Positions 34,159-46,776 are shown, counted from the stretch's first letter. The stretch: DNA of 64,000 nucleotides from an uncultured Marvinbryantia sp. (GCA_934373455.1 CAKRON010000002.1:1-64000), one strand, 5' to 3'. Made by a program: numbers and translations. Notes: generated from the letters alone by a model not told the origin.

Positions 34159-35192
34159 TTTGCATCTAAAGCCGGTACCGTACCAGTGGTACCTTCGTCA
34201 TATATCATAACCGGAAGGATAACTGATTCTGCCGGGGCTTTTGGGTTCTTCATACGTCGAAGCAAAAGCTCCACCGCTGTATCAGCCATATTTTTATCCG
34301 GTGGTGCGGAAATACTGGTCAGTGGAAGAAGATAAGGCTGCATCTGTCGCAGGTAGTCAAAGCTGATGACAGAAATATCTTCCGGTACACGATAGCCGTT
34401 TTTTAAAAGAAAATTCATAACAGAATAAGTTCTGGTATCATTAAAACCAACAATAGCCGTGTAATCAACAGGAAAAAGAACAGATTCCAAATTGCCATAG
34501 TAAATCGCATCTACCACCAGAGTATGAGAAAGCATACGTACCTGGCTTGTATCAATTCCTGCATCGGAAATAGCCTGAAGAAATCCATTATAACGTAAAA
34601 TCTGTGACTGGTTTGTCTGAGGTCCTGCCAGGAATAGAAAACGGCGATGCCCTTCGCTGGCTAATCTTTGACCCGCCAGATATCCTCCCTGATAGTCATC
34701 ACAGCGCACAACATCATTCGAATTCTTCTCTGTCTCACGGTCGATCAGGACGAGAGGAATGTGATTCTGATTAATGATATCAACGTCTTTGGTACTGTCG
34801 ATTTTCGGAAACAAAAAAATACCGCTGACATTATAAGAAAGTGCCAGGCTTAAGGCATTTTCCACATAATTCTCTTCAAACTGTGAGCAAAGAATAAATA
34901 AGTGATAATCATATGCCCGAAGCTTTATTGATATCTGAGAGATCATATCAGAGTAGTGTGGATTTTGAATATCTTCGATGATAACTGCGATCAGATTCGT
35001 ATGACCGGAACGCAAAGATGAAGCCATAATGTTGCGCATATAGCCTAAATCATCGGCGATCTGATGGATCTTTGCAATTGTTTCCTGAGAAAGTCTGTTA
35101 TCATTACGCAGTGCACGGGAAACGGTATTCACAGAGTAACCGCATGCATTTGAAATATCTTTTAATGTAACGCGTCTGTTTGTCTGGCTCAA
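34140..35192 (-). CDS. LacI family regulator, probably of the arabino-oligosaccharide locus
   Basis: A 350-residue repressor with an N-terminal LacI helix-turn-helix (VTLKDISNACGYSVNTVSRALRND) and hinge (IHQIADDLGYMRN), then a periplasmic-binding-type sugar sensor domain. The frame is open to 35261, but a TTG at 35192 preceded by AGGAGG at a 9-base distance gives the normal family start, so I chose it. It is divergent from the ABC binding protein, and the palindrome at 35374-35396 in that promoter is a plausible operator. The inducer is likely arabinose or an arabinoside, by context. Confidence 0.9.
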   Translation of the reverse strand: MSQTNRRVTLKDISNACGYSVNTVSRALRNDNRLSQETIAKIHQIADDLGYMRNIMASSLRSGHTNLIAVIIEDIQNPHYSDMISQISIKLRAYDYHLFILCSQFEENYVENALSLALSYNVSGIFLFPKIDSTKDVDIINQNHIPLVLIDRETEKNSNDVVRCDDYQGGYLAGQRLASEGHRRFLFLAGPQTNQSQILRYNGFLQAISDAGIDTSQVRMLSHTLVVDAIYYGNLESVLFPVDYTAIVGFNDTRTYSVMNFLLKNGYRVPEDISVISFDYLRQMQPYLLPLTSISAPPDKNMADTAVELLLRRMKNPKAPAESVILPVMIYDEGTTGTVPALDAKKAAIP

Positions 35193-35364
35193 ATCGCGAT
35201 TCCTCCTTCTGATTGAAAAATCAAGTATTATTCTATAACAGAAAGAGACAAAAATCAACAAGTATCAGAAAGTCGCAGTACTTTCATATATGCAAAAATG
35301 TACAAAAAAGCGATAAGAAAACTGTTGGCTTTTGACAAAATGACGTAAATAAGCAAAAAAACGA

Positions 35365-35398
35365 TTGACAAATTATAGGATTAACGTTAACCTATAGT
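35365..35398 (+). promoter_or_regulatory. Promoter region and LacI-type operator of the arabinan locus
   Basis: TATAGG (35374-35379), one base, TTAACGTTAA (35381-35390), CCTATA (35391-35396) form an imperfect palindrome with the central CG step typical of LacI-family operators. TTGACA is at 35365-35370. The spacing to TATAGT at 35393 is 22, too long, so the exact -10 box is uncertain. Confidence 0.65.
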
Positions 35399-35437
35399 TA
35401 CAAAAAACGTGATACCAAATTAAGGGAGGAAAAAAAC

Positions 35438-36757
35438 ATGAAAAAGAAATTGCTTGCAGGCGCATTAGCAACAGCAATGGCACTTGGGATGTCTTTTGGT
35501 GTAGGAGCAACGGATGATGGATCTACACAGGGAACGAATACATTCGTAGATGGCGGTACAGAACTTAGCTTTTGGACATTCCAGGAATTGCACGTAGGCT
35601 TCTGGACATCCATGGCAGATGTATGGAATGAGCAGAATCCAGACAGACCGATTAACCTGACAGTTACTACAGGAGAATCTCATTCTACTCACAGCAAACT
35701 TCTGATTGCCTGCCAGTCAGGTGAAGGTGCACCGGATATGGCAGATATTGAGATTGGTTACTATGGATCTTTCCTGAAAGACGGATATCTGCTTCCAATC
35801 AATGATGCAGTAGAACCATATGAAGATGATGTGGTTATGTCCCGTGTCAGCATGTATGGCGACAATGAAGGCAACTATTATGGTGTAGACTTCCATCTTG
35901 GTGCAACAGTAGCATATTACAACATGGACATCATGAATGAAGCTGGTGTTGATCCTGCAGATATCGTTACCTGGGATGATTATGTAGAAGCAGGTAAGAC
36001 AGTTCTGGAAAAGACAGGAAAACCAATGTGTGCAGTAGAGACATCTGACCTGTTCTTCCCACAGTGCATGATGCTGGAAAAGAACGCTCAGTACGTAGAT
36101 GATGAAGGAAATCCAAATCTTGTAACAGAAGAGCATGCAGAAGTTATCGATTACATCAGAGAAATGATTAACCTCGGTGTTTGTGAAATCGCTCCAGGCG
36201 GTGGATTCCACACAGAAGAATGGTATGGTCATCTGAATGATGGCGGTGTTGCTTCCGTAATTATGCCACTGTGGTACATGGGAAGATTTACAGATTACTG
36301 TGCAGATCTGGATGGCAAGATGGCTATTTACCCAATCCCGGTTTGGAACGAAGGCGATGTTCGTGAAGTTCTTCAGGGTGGTACAGGTACATCCGTAATT
36401 AAGGGCACAGAAAATGAACAGCTTGCAAAAGATTTCCTTGCATTTGCAAAATTATCCAAAGAAGGATGTACATATGAATGGAATGAATTAGGATTTGACC
36501 CAATTCGTACAGAACTTTGGGATGATCCGGAAATTACAGACAACAAAGACAATAAGTTCCTTGCTTACTTCACAACCAATCCATTTGATGTTCTGAAAGC
36601 AAACGGAACAGACGTTACAGCACCAAATATCTCTGGCGCTTACTCAGCAACATACAGCACATTAGTATCTACAACATATTCAAATGCATTTGAAATTTCA
36701 GTAGATCAGGATGCTATGGAACTGCTTCAGGGCGAACAGGATTCCATTATTTACTAA
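35438..36757 (+). CDS. ABC sugar-binding protein
   Basis: A 439-residue extracellular solute-binding protein of the type that feeds oligosaccharide importers. It has a signal peptide (residues 1 to about 24, AMALGMSFGVGA|TDD) and the family fold (LSFWTFQELHVGFWTSMADVWNEQNPD; CQSGEGAPDMADIEIGYYGSF). Most such proteins in Gram-positives are lipoproteins, but I see no lipobox cysteine, so anchoring is unexplained. It is first in the arabinan operon and followed by a hairpin that probably lowers expression of the permeases relative to it. Confidence 0.92.
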   Translation: MKKKLLAGALATAMALGMSFGVGATDDGSTQGTNTFVDGGTELSFWTFQELHVGFWTSMADVWNEQNPDRPINLTVTTGESHSTHSKLLIACQSGEGAPDMADIEIGYYGSFLKDGYLLPINDAVEPYEDDVVMSRVSMYGDNEGNYYGVDFHLGATVAYYNMDIMNEAGVDPADIVTWDDYVEAGKTVLEKTGKPMCAVETSDLFFPQCMMLEKNAQYVDDEGNPNLVTEEHAEVIDYIREMINLGVCEIAPGGGFHTEEWYGHLNDGGVASVIMPLWYMGRFTDYCADLDGKMAIYPIPVWNEGDVREVLQGGTGTSVIKGTENEQLAKDFLAFAKLSKEGCTYEWNELGFDPIRTELWDDPEITDNKDNKFLAYFTTNPFDVLKANGTDVTAPNISGAYSATYSTLVSTTYSNAFEISVDQDAMELLQGEQDSIIY

Positions 36758-36794
36758 ATCAAACGTCTGATTTACAGGCATAGAACCATTAGGG

Positions 36795-36824
36795 TGCCGC
36801 GGGAGGATAACCCGCGGCATTTTT
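36795..36824 (+). terminator. Intra-operon terminator/attenuator after the binding protein gene
   Basis: TGCCGCGGG (36795-36803) pairs with CCCGCGGCA (36811-36819), followed by five T residues. Between a binding protein and its permeases this usually gives an excess of binding protein. Confidence 0.8.
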
Positions 36825-36866
36825 GAATCATACGGGGCACTCTCCTATGTGATGAAAGGAGAAAAT

Positions 36867-37775
36867 ATGAAAAAACAAAGTGTGGTAAAGAAATTTTTAT
36901 ATTCACAGAAAGTAGCACCATATGTATTTGTAATGCCATTTATACTTACATTTGCAATCTTTTTTGCATATTCTATTGTAAGTATGATTCTTATGAGTTT
37001 TCAGAAAGTAGCAGGTGCAAATACAACATTTATCGGATTAGAAAATTACAAGATACTGACCAATGCAGTATTTCTTAAAAGCTTAAAAAACAGTGTCTTT
37101 TATACCATAGTAACCTGTATTATGATGATTCCGATTCCTATGGTACTGGCAGCTATGCTGAACAGTAAGCATATGAGAGCAAAAGGAACATTTCGAAGTA
37201 TTTTATTTATACCGGCACTTACTTCTGTAGTAGTAGCAGGTGTGGTTTTCCGTTTGATGTTCGGAGAACTGGAAGGATCTTTTATGAACCAGGTTATGAA
37301 TCTGTTTGGAGTAGAACCGATTATCTGGTTGAGAAAGCCGGTTACAGTATGGATTACATTATTCTTCCTTTGCCTGTGGAGATGGACAGGTGTAAATATG
37401 ATGTATTATCTGTCTGGTTTACAGCAGATACCGGCAGATCTTTATGAATCAGCTTCTATTGATGGAGCAACAGGAATGCAGCAGCTTCGTTATATCACGA
37501 TTCCACTGCTGAAACCAACGACAATCTATGTATTGACCATTTCCATTTTTGGTGGTATGGCGATGTTTTCAGAAAGTTATATGTTATTTAATGGAAACAA
37601 ATCCCCGAATAATGTGGCAACCACATTGGTTGGTATGTTGTACAGAATGGGATTTGAACAGAATCAGCTTGGTATTGCCAGTGCAATAGGTGTAATTTTC
37701 CTTTTGATCGTTCTGGCAGTCAATGTGATTCAGCTGCGTATTAACGGTACAATTGGAAGCAAGAAGGGGGAATAA
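36867..37775 (+). CDS. ABC sugar transporter permease (MalF-like)
   Basis: A 302-residue inner membrane permease with six membrane segments. The cytoplasmic loop that contacts the ATPase is seen in LYESASIDGATGMQQLRYITIPLLKP (EAA motif, about 190-216). The start at 36867 is chosen over 36849 because AAAGGAG at 36855-36861 fits it. It forms the membrane channel with the next gene product. Confidence 0.93.
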   Translation: MKKQSVVKKFLYSQKVAPYVFVMPFILTFAIFFAYSIVSMILMSFQKVAGANTTFIGLENYKILTNAVFLKSLKNSVFYTIVTCIMMIPIPMVLAAMLNSKHMRAKGTFRSILFIPALTSVVVAGVVFRLMFGELEGSFMNQVMNLFGVEPIIWLRKPVTVWITLFFLCLWRWTGVNMMYYLSGLQQIPADLYESASIDGATGMQQLRYITIPLLKPTTIYVLTISIFGGMAMFSESYMLFNGNKSPNNVATTLVGMLYRMGFEQNQLGIASAIGVIFLLIVLAVNVIQLRINGTIGSKKGE

Positions 37776-37778
37776 ACA

Positions 37779-38621
37779 ATGTCAATGACAAAAAAATCGA
37801 GAATCTTTACAGTATGTTTATTTATCTTCTTTATTTTGATTGCAGTGATTACACTGTTACCACTGGCACTTTTGGCAGTATCATCCCTGCGTCCGGGTTC
37901 TGACCTGATGCGTTATGGATTGAATTTCTCCATTGATTGGGCAAATGCAAATCTGAATGAATATAAGATGTTATTCAGTGGACAGAATGCATATTTCACC
38001 TGGTATAAGAATAGCCTGATCATCACCGTTGTACAGGTAGGACTGGCATTATTTCTCAGTGCCTGTGTAGGATATGGGTTTGCCATGTATGATTTTAAAG
38101 GAAAAAATATCTTATTCCTTTGTGTATTGCTTGTTATGATGGTTCCGACAGAAGTTATATTACTTCCATTGTATCGTCTGATTGTAAAGATGAAATTGAT
38201 CAATAATATGTGGGGAATTATCCTTCCGTATCTGGTTGTACCGATGCTGGTATTTTTCTTCCGACAATATTTGTCAGGTATTCCGAAGGATTTCCTGGAT
38301 GCAGCCCGTGTGGATGGCTGTACCGAGTATGGGATCTTTTTCAAAATTATGATTCCTTTGATGAAACCATCTTTTGCGGCAATGGGTATTTATCAGGGAA
38401 TGCAGAGTTGGAATAACTTCCTGTGGCCAATGGTTGTGACAAATTCGATAGACAAGATTACACTTCCTGTCGGATTACAGAGTTTGTTATCACCATATGG
38501 AAATAATTACGACATCCTGATTGCGGGATCCTGTTTTGCGATTATACCGATTTTGATTTTATTTATCTGTTTCCAGAGATACTTTATCGAAGGTATGACA
38601 GCCGGAGGTGTAAAGGGCTAG
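37779..38621 (+). CDS. ABC sugar transporter permease (MalG-like)
   Basis: A 280-residue membrane protein with six membrane segments and the EAA loop FLDAARVDGCTEYGIFFKIMIPLMKP (about 170-195). It starts 3 bases after the first permease. No ATPase gene is present in the locus, so the pair probably uses a shared MsmX-type ATPase encoded elsewhere, as is common for oligosaccharide importers in Firmicutes. Confidence 0.93.
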   Translation: MSMTKKSRIFTVCLFIFFILIAVITLLPLALLAVSSLRPGSDLMRYGLNFSIDWANANLNEYKMLFSGQNAYFTWYKNSLIITVVQVGLALFLSACVGYGFAMYDFKGKNILFLCVLLVMMVPTEVILLPLYRLIVKMKLINNMWGIILPYLVVPMLVFFFRQYLSGIPKDFLDAARVDGCTEYGIFFKIMIPLMKPSFAAMGIYQGMQSWNNFLWPMVVTNSIDKITLPVGLQSLLSPYGNNYDILIAGSCFAIIPILILFICFQRYFIEGMTAGGVKG

Positions 38622-38633
38622 AAAGGAGATATC

Positions 38634-41659
<3,026 letters not shown>

Positions 41660-41677
41660 GATATCCGGGAGGCAAAA

Positions 41678-42625
41678 ATGAGTCAGGAATTAGAATATAA
41701 CAAACCATGGATTTTACAGAGAGCAGATCCGTATGTGTATAAGCATACAGATGGCACATATTATTTTACGGCATCCATTCCGGCTTATGATGGAATTGTA
41801 CTCAGACATAGTGACACACTGGCAGGCTTAAAAAACGCAGAAGAAGTCAGGGTGTGGCAAAAACATGATAAAGGGATTATGAGTGAACATATCTGGGCAC
41901 CGGAGCTGCATTATCTGGATGGCAAGTGGTACATCTATTATGCCGGTGGCGATATAGATGATGTTTGGGCGATCAGACCTTATATTCTGGAATGTGCAGA
42001 TCAGGATCCTATGACAGGGAACTGGGTGGAAAAAGGTAAAATGAGCCGGGCAGAAGATGATGAATTTTCATTTGAGGCATTCTCACTGGATGGTACGGTA
42101 TTTGAAAATCGTGGAAAACACTATTATATATGGGCAGAAAAAGTAGGAGTTGGAAAACAGATTTCAAATCTCTATATTGCTGAAATGGAAAATCCCTGTA
42201 AGTTGAAAACAGTGCAGGTATTGTTGACAACACCGGATTATGACTGGGAAAGAATTGGTTTTTGGGTAAATGAAGGTCCGGCTGTCATACATCACGATGG
42301 AAAGATTTATATGACATATTCTGCTTCGGAAACAGGTGCAGCATATTGTATGGGTATGTTAAGTATATCGGAAGATGCCGACCTGTTGGATCCTGCTATG
42401 TGGAAAAAGGAACGTTACCCGGTATTAGAGACCAATGCAGAAAAAGGCATCTATGGACCGGGACACAATTCCTTTACAGAAGATGAGCAGGGAAATCCGA
42501 TTATGGTATATCATGCCAGAACGGAAGAAAAGATAGAAGGCAATCCATTATATAATCCAAATCGTCATGCGATGCTGATGAAACTCACATGGGGAGAGGA
42601 TGGAAGACCAGTCTTTAAGTATTAG
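41678..42625 (+). CDS. GH43 family glycosidase, probably arabinofuranosidase type
   Basis: A 315-residue five-bladed propeller hydrolase. The three acidic residues of GH43 are visible: the base in RADPYVYKH (about residue 18), the pKa-tuning Asp in FSLDGTVF (about 132) and the acid Glu in VNEGPAVIHHDG (about 196). No signal peptide. Position after two GH51 genes points to arabinan side-chain or exo-arabinanase activity rather than xylosidase, but the subfamily is not certain. Its last 11 bases overlap the end of the opposite-strand TSUP gene. Confidence 0.9.
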   Translation: MSQELEYNKPWILQRADPYVYKHTDGTYYFTASIPAYDGIVLRHSDTLAGLKNAEEVRVWQKHDKGIMSEHIWAPELHYLDGKWYIYYAGGDIDDVWAIRPYILECADQDPMTGNWVEKGKMSRAEDDEFSFEAFSLDGTVFENRGKHYYIWAEKVGVGKQISNLYIAEMENPCKLKTVQVLLTTPDYDWERIGFWVNEGPAVIHHDGKIYMTYSASETGAAYCMGMLSISEDADLLDPAMWKKERYPVLETNAEKGIYGPGHNSFTEDEQGNPIMVYHARTEEKIEGNPLYNPNRHAMLMKLTWGEDGRPVFKY

Positions 42626-43358
42626 AAATCACTTTTATAAACAGCAAAATTAATACAACAATGATAATGGGGCGAACGATCTTCGTCCCGTTTTTCATGA
42701 CCAGACCACTGCCGATATAATGACCGGCGAGGCAGAATGCAGCGCCTGCCAGTCCCGGAGCAAACAACACATATCCATTAAGTATAAAAGTAAACAATGC
42801 CGCAATGTTGGAAGACAGATTGATCAGTTTCACATTGCCGGAAGCTGTACGCACATCCATATGAGCCAGACGTGTCAGAGCAAGCAGCAGAAAAGTACCT
42901 GTTCCGGGACCGTAAAAGCCGTCATATATTCCGATCAGGAAAGAAGAGATACAGACAATGAGCACACGTTTCCGTACAGAAAACGTATGATCCTGACTGG
43001 ATTCTTTTTTGTCTGTGAGTACGCAGAAAGCGACAATTGGAAGAACGATCAGCATGACTTTTTTTAGAATTCCATCACTGGTCAGCATAGCCAGATGGGC
43101 ACCGCAGACAGAACCAGTCAGTGCACTTAGGATGCTCGGAAGGATGATCAGTTTGTCAAAATATCCATTTTTACAATATCGTATGGTGGATGCGGTAGTT
43201 CCAATGGATGAAGATAATTTGTTCGTGGCCAGTGCATTGTGAGGCGGAAGTCCTGCGAGCAGAAAAGCAGGCAGGGAAATCAAGCCGCCGCCTCCGGCAA
43301 TAGAATCTACCAGACCAGCGAGAAAAGTAAGTGGACAAATAATAAAAAACGGAAGCAT
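42615..43358 (-). CDS. TSUP (TauE/SafE) family permease
   Basis: A 247-residue membrane protein with about seven to eight membrane segments and two TSUP half-repeats: FLAGLVDSIAGGGGLISLPAF near the start, and IGIYDGFYGPGTGTFLLLA in the second half. Relatives export or import sulfur compounds or organic acids. It is 12 bases downstream of the MATE gene in the same direction, so it is the last gene of a marR-MATE-TSUP operon. Confidence 0.9.
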   Translation of the reverse strand: MLPFFIICPLTFLAGLVDSIAGGGGLISLPAFLLAGLPPHNALATNKLSSSIGTTASTIRYCKNGYFDKLIILPSILSALTGSVCGAHLAMLTSDGILKKVMLIVLPIVAFCVLTDKKESSQDHTFSVRKRVLIVCISSFLIGIYDGFYGPGTGTFLLLALTRLAHMDVRTASGNVKLINLSSNIAALFTFILNGYVLFAPGLAGAAFCLAGHYIGSGLVMKNGTKIVRPIIIVVLILLFIKVISNT

Positions 43359-43370
43359 AAAAATCCTTTC

Positions 43371-44723
43371 TTATGACAAAGAGGAAGTCTCTTTGTTTTT
43401 CTTTGTGAAGTAAATAAAAAATAATGTATTCAGTATAATTCCTACAGCGGTAGAAGCAGGTGCAGCAAATCCGATTTTGGTCAGGCTGGCATCAGGCTGA
43501 ATACTCATATAATAAGACATTGGCAGTCTTACCATCAAGGTCTGAATCAGCCCCTGAATCATAACCCAGACAGTCTGATTATTTCCATTAAAATAACCAA
43601 CCATGCTGAACATGACAGCAGTGAGGATCGTTTCCGGTGCAAAACCTTTCAGATAAGCAAATCCATTCTGAATGACAGATGGATCAGTGGAGAAGAAGCC
43701 TGCCAGCAGATCACCTTTCAGAAGTACGAGGACAAAGACGATACATCCAAACACCAGACCAATTCCGATGCCGGTGAACATAGAATGTCTGGCACGTTTG
43801 TGATTATTGGCTCCAACATTCTGAGAGACAAAAGATGCCATCGACTGCATCAGCGAGCTTGGAATCAGCATGGCAAAATTTACGATTTTGCAGCCAACAC
43901 CGTAACCGGAAGAGGCTTCCAGACCAAGACGGTTGACGAAAGCACACAGAGCCAGGAAAGACATCTGCGTCAGGAATTCCTGCAGAGCAAGAGGCAGTCC
44001 GATTCCGAGAAACTTACGGCACTGCGCGTTGATGCGAAAGTCTGATTTACGTATAGAAAAAGGCAGATGCTTTTTCAGCAGCAATAAAATAGCACATACC
44101 ACGCTGACAGCCTGAGCGAATACGGTAGCGATCGCAGCACCGGCGGCATCAAGATGAAATCCGGCAACCAGGATCAGATCTCCGAAGATATTCACAATGC
44201 AGGCTACCAGAACAAAGAGCAGTGGTGATTTGCTGTCCCCCAGTCCACGGAAGATCGCAGAGAGCAGATTATAAGCAACGATAAAGAAAATACCGCCTCC
44301 GCAGATCCGGACATAGCTGGTGGTAAGATCAATGGCTTCTGCAGGCGCCTGCATCAGAACAGAAATAGGGTGGGCGAGAAAGACCATTATGATAAACAGT
44401 ATAGCAGAAATAACAGTAAAAACAACTGCTCCTCCGCCAATAACAGAACCAATTTGTTCCGATCTTTTTTCTCCGAGATAGCGGGCAATCAGAACGGTGA
44501 TGCCGGTGGCAAATTGAGTAACGACAAAAGTAACCAGATTCAGAACCTGGCTGCCGGTAGATACTGCAGACAGTCCGGAAGTGGAACCAAATCGTCCGAC
44601 TACCAGAAGATCCACGGCACCATAAGCGGCCTGCAATACCAGAGCACCCAGGATCGGGAGCATAAAGAGGGAAAGTTTCTTCAGAATACTTCCCTGTGTA
44701 AAATCATTTTTTTCACTTGTCAA
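43371..44723 (-). CDS. MATE family efflux transporter
   Basis: A 450-residue membrane protein with twelve predicted segments and two homologous halves. Family marks include LGALVLQAAYGAVDLLVVGRFG and FRGLGDSKSPLLFV. It would export drugs or metabolites with Na+ or H+. The frame is open to 44870, but a TTG at 44723 preceded by AAAGGAG is the likely start and gives the standard length. It overlaps the end of the marR gene by 11 bases, so its expression should follow MarR control. Confidence 0.92.
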   Translation of the reverse strand: MTSEKNDFTQGSILKKLSLFMLPILGALVLQAAYGAVDLLVVGRFGSTSGLSAVSTGSQVLNLVTFVVTQFATGITVLIARYLGEKRSEQIGSVIGGGAVVFTVISAILFIIMVFLAHPISVLMQAPAEAIDLTTSYVRICGGGIFFIVAYNLLSAIFRGLGDSKSPLLFVLVACIVNIFGDLILVAGFHLDAAGAAIATVFAQAVSVVCAILLLLKKHLPFSIRKSDFRINAQCRKFLGIGLPLALQEFLTQMSFLALCAFVNRLGLEASSGYGVGCKIVNFAMLIPSSLMQSMASFVSQNVGANNHKRARHSMFTGIGIGLVFGCIVFVLVLLKGDLLAGFFSTDPSVIQNGFAYLKGFAPETILTAVMFSMVGYFNGNNQTVWVMIQGLIQTLMVRLPMSYYMSIQPDASLTKIGFAAPASTAVGIILNTLFFIYFTKKNKETSSLS

Positions 44724-45165
44724 GATAAATTCTCCTTTCACACATAATTTCATAAAAATGTTCGATGGTTCGGATGGTACATTGAATATCACTTTCCGGA
44801 ATATCTGCCATATAAGAAGAAAGAATCTCAAAACATTGTTGATTATATTTCTGAGACAGCTGCTTTCCACTATCGGTAAGCGTCAGATAAGTCACTCGTG
44901 CATCTTCCGAAGAGGTTATCTTCTTCAGGTATCCTTTCTGTTCCATTTCTTTAACAGTTCTGGTTATGCCCGGTCTTGGCAGCCCCAGTTTATCACTGAT
45001 ATCAGAGATTTTAACCTGTATACCTTGTGCCTGTAGTGCTTCAATCACATCCAGATACTGAATATGAGAAGAAGTAACACCTTTCGGAAGCGGTGGGAGC
45101 ATATCCCGGATACGCTTCGCCTGATAACAGGCATCCATCATTTGCTTTAATAATTCAATCGTCAT
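44713..45165 (-). CDS. MarR family regulator
   Basis: A 150-residue winged-helix repressor (VKISDISDKLGLPRPGITRTVKEMEQKGYLKKITSSEDARVTYL is the DNA-binding wing). It heads the leftward marR-MATE-TSUP operon. A long inverted repeat over its own -10 box (45184-45215) is a likely operator, so it should repress itself and the pump until a ligand arrives. Confidence 0.93.
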   Translation of the reverse strand: MTIELLKQMMDACYQAKRIRDMLPPLPKGVTSSHIQYLDVIEALQAQGIQVKISDISDKLGLPRPGITRTVKEMEQKGYLKKITSSEDARVTYLTLTDSGKQLSQKYNQQCFEILSSYMADIPESDIQCTIRTIEHFYEIMCERRIYLDK

Positions 45166-45183
45166 AAAAGTACCTCTTTCATG

Positions 45184-45241
45184 TAATTACCATCAATAAT
45201 TAACAATGGTAATTATATGAAAAGATGTTGTTATTTGTCAA
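45184..45241 (-). promoter_or_regulatory. marR promoter with operator repeat
   Basis: Read leftward, TTGACA (45241-45236), 18 bases, TATAAT (45217-45212). The inverted repeat TAATTACCAT (45184-45193) and ATGGTAATTA (45206-45215) overlaps the -10 box, with 12 bases between arms. Confidence 0.8.
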
Positions 45242-45273
45242 GAAGAAGGTGAGAGGCATAAATAGGAAGATGA

Positions 45274-45302
45274 TTGGATTTTATGGGGGTATAGTGTATA
45301 AT
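45274..45302 (+). promoter_or_regulatory. Promoter of the HD-domain gene
   Basis: TTGGAT (45274-45279), 17 bases, TATAAT (45297-45302). Confidence 0.6.
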
Positions 45303-45336
45303 AGAAGAAAAATATTTTTACTTATTAAGGAAATTT

Positions 45337-45933
45337 ATGGTCATGGATGAACGTTTAAAGAAGCAGCTGGATTTTATTCTGGAAATTGATAAAGAAAAAA
45401 ATATTCTGAGACAAACCCATCTTTCCGGTCACGGAAGAAGGGAAAATGATGCGGAGCACGCCTGGCATATGGCAATTATGGCGTACCTGCTACAGGAATA
45501 TGCAAATGAATCTGTAGACATCGCAAAAGTAATGCTGATGTGTCTGATTCATGATGTAGTAGAGATTGATGCAGGTGATACCTATGCTTATGATGAAGCA
45601 GGATTGAAAACTCAGAAAGCGAGGGAAGATGCGGCAAAAGAAAGAATTTATTCTTTACTGCCGGAGGATCAGAAAGAACAACTGCAGAGTTTGTTCGATG
45701 AATTTGAGGAATGTGAGAGTGCGGAAGCAAAATTTGCCAAAGCAATGGATAATCTGCAGCCGTTGCTGCTGAATTGCAGTAATGACGGAGGCGATTGGAG
45801 AGAGCATGGTGTCACAGAAAAACAAGTCTATGGAAGACAGGGTAAGACAAAAGCCGGATCAGAAAAGCTGTACGAAGTGACAGACTTGCTGATTCAGGAA
45901 CATATACGAAAGGGAAACATTCGAAAGTCATAG
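45337..45933 (+). CDS. HD-domain phosphohydrolase (HDDC2/YfbR-like)
   Basis: A 198-residue cytoplasmic metal-dependent hydrolase. The HD metal ligands are visible in ENDAEHAWHMAIMAY, CLIHDVVEIDAGD and the later Asp in AMDNLQPLL. This branch is related to 5'-deoxynucleotidases that act on nucleoside monophosphates. AAGGAAATTT precedes the first ATG; a second ATG is 6 bases on. It has its own promoter and no operon partner, as the next gene has a separate promoter. Confidence 0.88.
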   Translation: MVMDERLKKQLDFILEIDKEKNILRQTHLSGHGRRENDAEHAWHMAIMAYLLQEYANESVDIAKVMLMCLIHDVVEIDAGDTYAYDEAGLKTQKAREDAAKERIYSLLPEDQKEQLQSLFDEFEECESAEAKFAKAMDNLQPLLLNCSNDGGDWREHGVTEKQVYGRQGKTKAGSEKLYEVTDLLIQEHIRKGNIRKS

Positions 45934-45965
45934 ACTGCGCATAGTGTATAAATAGAAAAAACATA

Positions 45966-46015
45966 TTGACAAATAGAAATAATTGGCTATAATGAAATTA
46001 TAAGTTGTCCGACAA
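45966..46015 (+). promoter_or_regulatory. Promoter and FadR/GntR-type operator before the GntR gene
   Basis: TTGACA (45966-45971), 16 bases, TATAAT (45988-45993). TTGTCCGACAA (46005-46015), just past the start point, fits the TNGTNNNACNA consensus of the FadR branch, suggesting autorepression. Confidence 0.8.
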
Positions 46016-46051
46016 GTTAGAAGGACATTCTTAAAACAGAAAGCAGGTATT

Positions 46052-46738
46052 ATGAAAATCAGAACAGTCAATATTACCGATCAGGTTGTAGAGTATTTAA
46101 AGGAAAATATTGAATCAGGTGCATGGAAAGTGGGGGAGAAGATCCCTTCTGAGAACCAGATGGTATCAGAGCTTGGCGTCAGTCGTTCCAGTATTCGTAC
46201 CGGATTGCAGTATTTGATTGGGATTGGAGTTCTGAAAAGTTATCAGGGTAAAGGCACTTTTCTGATCAATGATCAGGTAGAGAACTGGGATGAAGCTGAG
46301 TACAAGATTACTTCTGAAGACTGTATGGATATCTACAAGGTATTGGAATTTCGTAAAATACTGGAGCCTGGGGCATGTATACTGGCAGTGGAGAACTGCG
46401 AGGAGAAGACAATTGCCGCACTGGAAACTTATCTGGATCAGATGAAGCAGTATCAGGGAGACAGAGCGAGGTTCGTAAGAGCAGATTTGAAGTTTCATGA
46501 AGTGATCAGCCGTACATCAGGTAATACTTTGTTGGAGAAAAGTCTGCATAAAGTTTTTTTGGAATCCAGAAAGAATCATGAGCAGATGAATGAATTGTTT
46601 GGGTACAATAATGGACTGCATTACCATTCACTCATACTGGAGGCTTTTCGAAACAGAGATGCGCAGAAGGCGCATGATTGTATGGAAGAACATCTTGGCA
46701 AATCCATGAGAACATTGAATATTACCGGAAAAAAATAA
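46052..46738 (+). CDS. FadR-branch GntR family regulator
   Basis: A 228-residue repressor with an N-terminal winged helix (VVEYLKENIESGAWKVGEKIPSENQMVSELGVSRSSIRTGL) and an alpha-helical FCD sensor domain whose metal-binding Asp/His positions are suggested by DLKFHEVISRTSGN and HYHSLILEAFRNRD. FCD regulators usually answer to organic or sugar acids. It precedes a sugar-acid operon and probably controls it through TTGT...ACAA sites at 46005 and 46777. Confidence 0.93.
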   Translation: MKIRTVNITDQVVEYLKENIESGAWKVGEKIPSENQMVSELGVSRSSIRTGLQYLIGIGVLKSYQGKGTFLINDQVENWDEAEYKITSEDCMDIYKVLEFRKILEPGACILAVENCEEKTIAALETYLDQMKQYQGDRARFVRADLKFHEVISRTSGNTLLEKSLHKVFLESRKNHEQMNELFGYNNGLHYHSLILEAFRNRDAQKAHDCMEEHLGKSMRTLNITGKK

Positions 46739-46776
46739 AAATGGGTGTCATAATCGGCACCCTAAATATTCAAATC

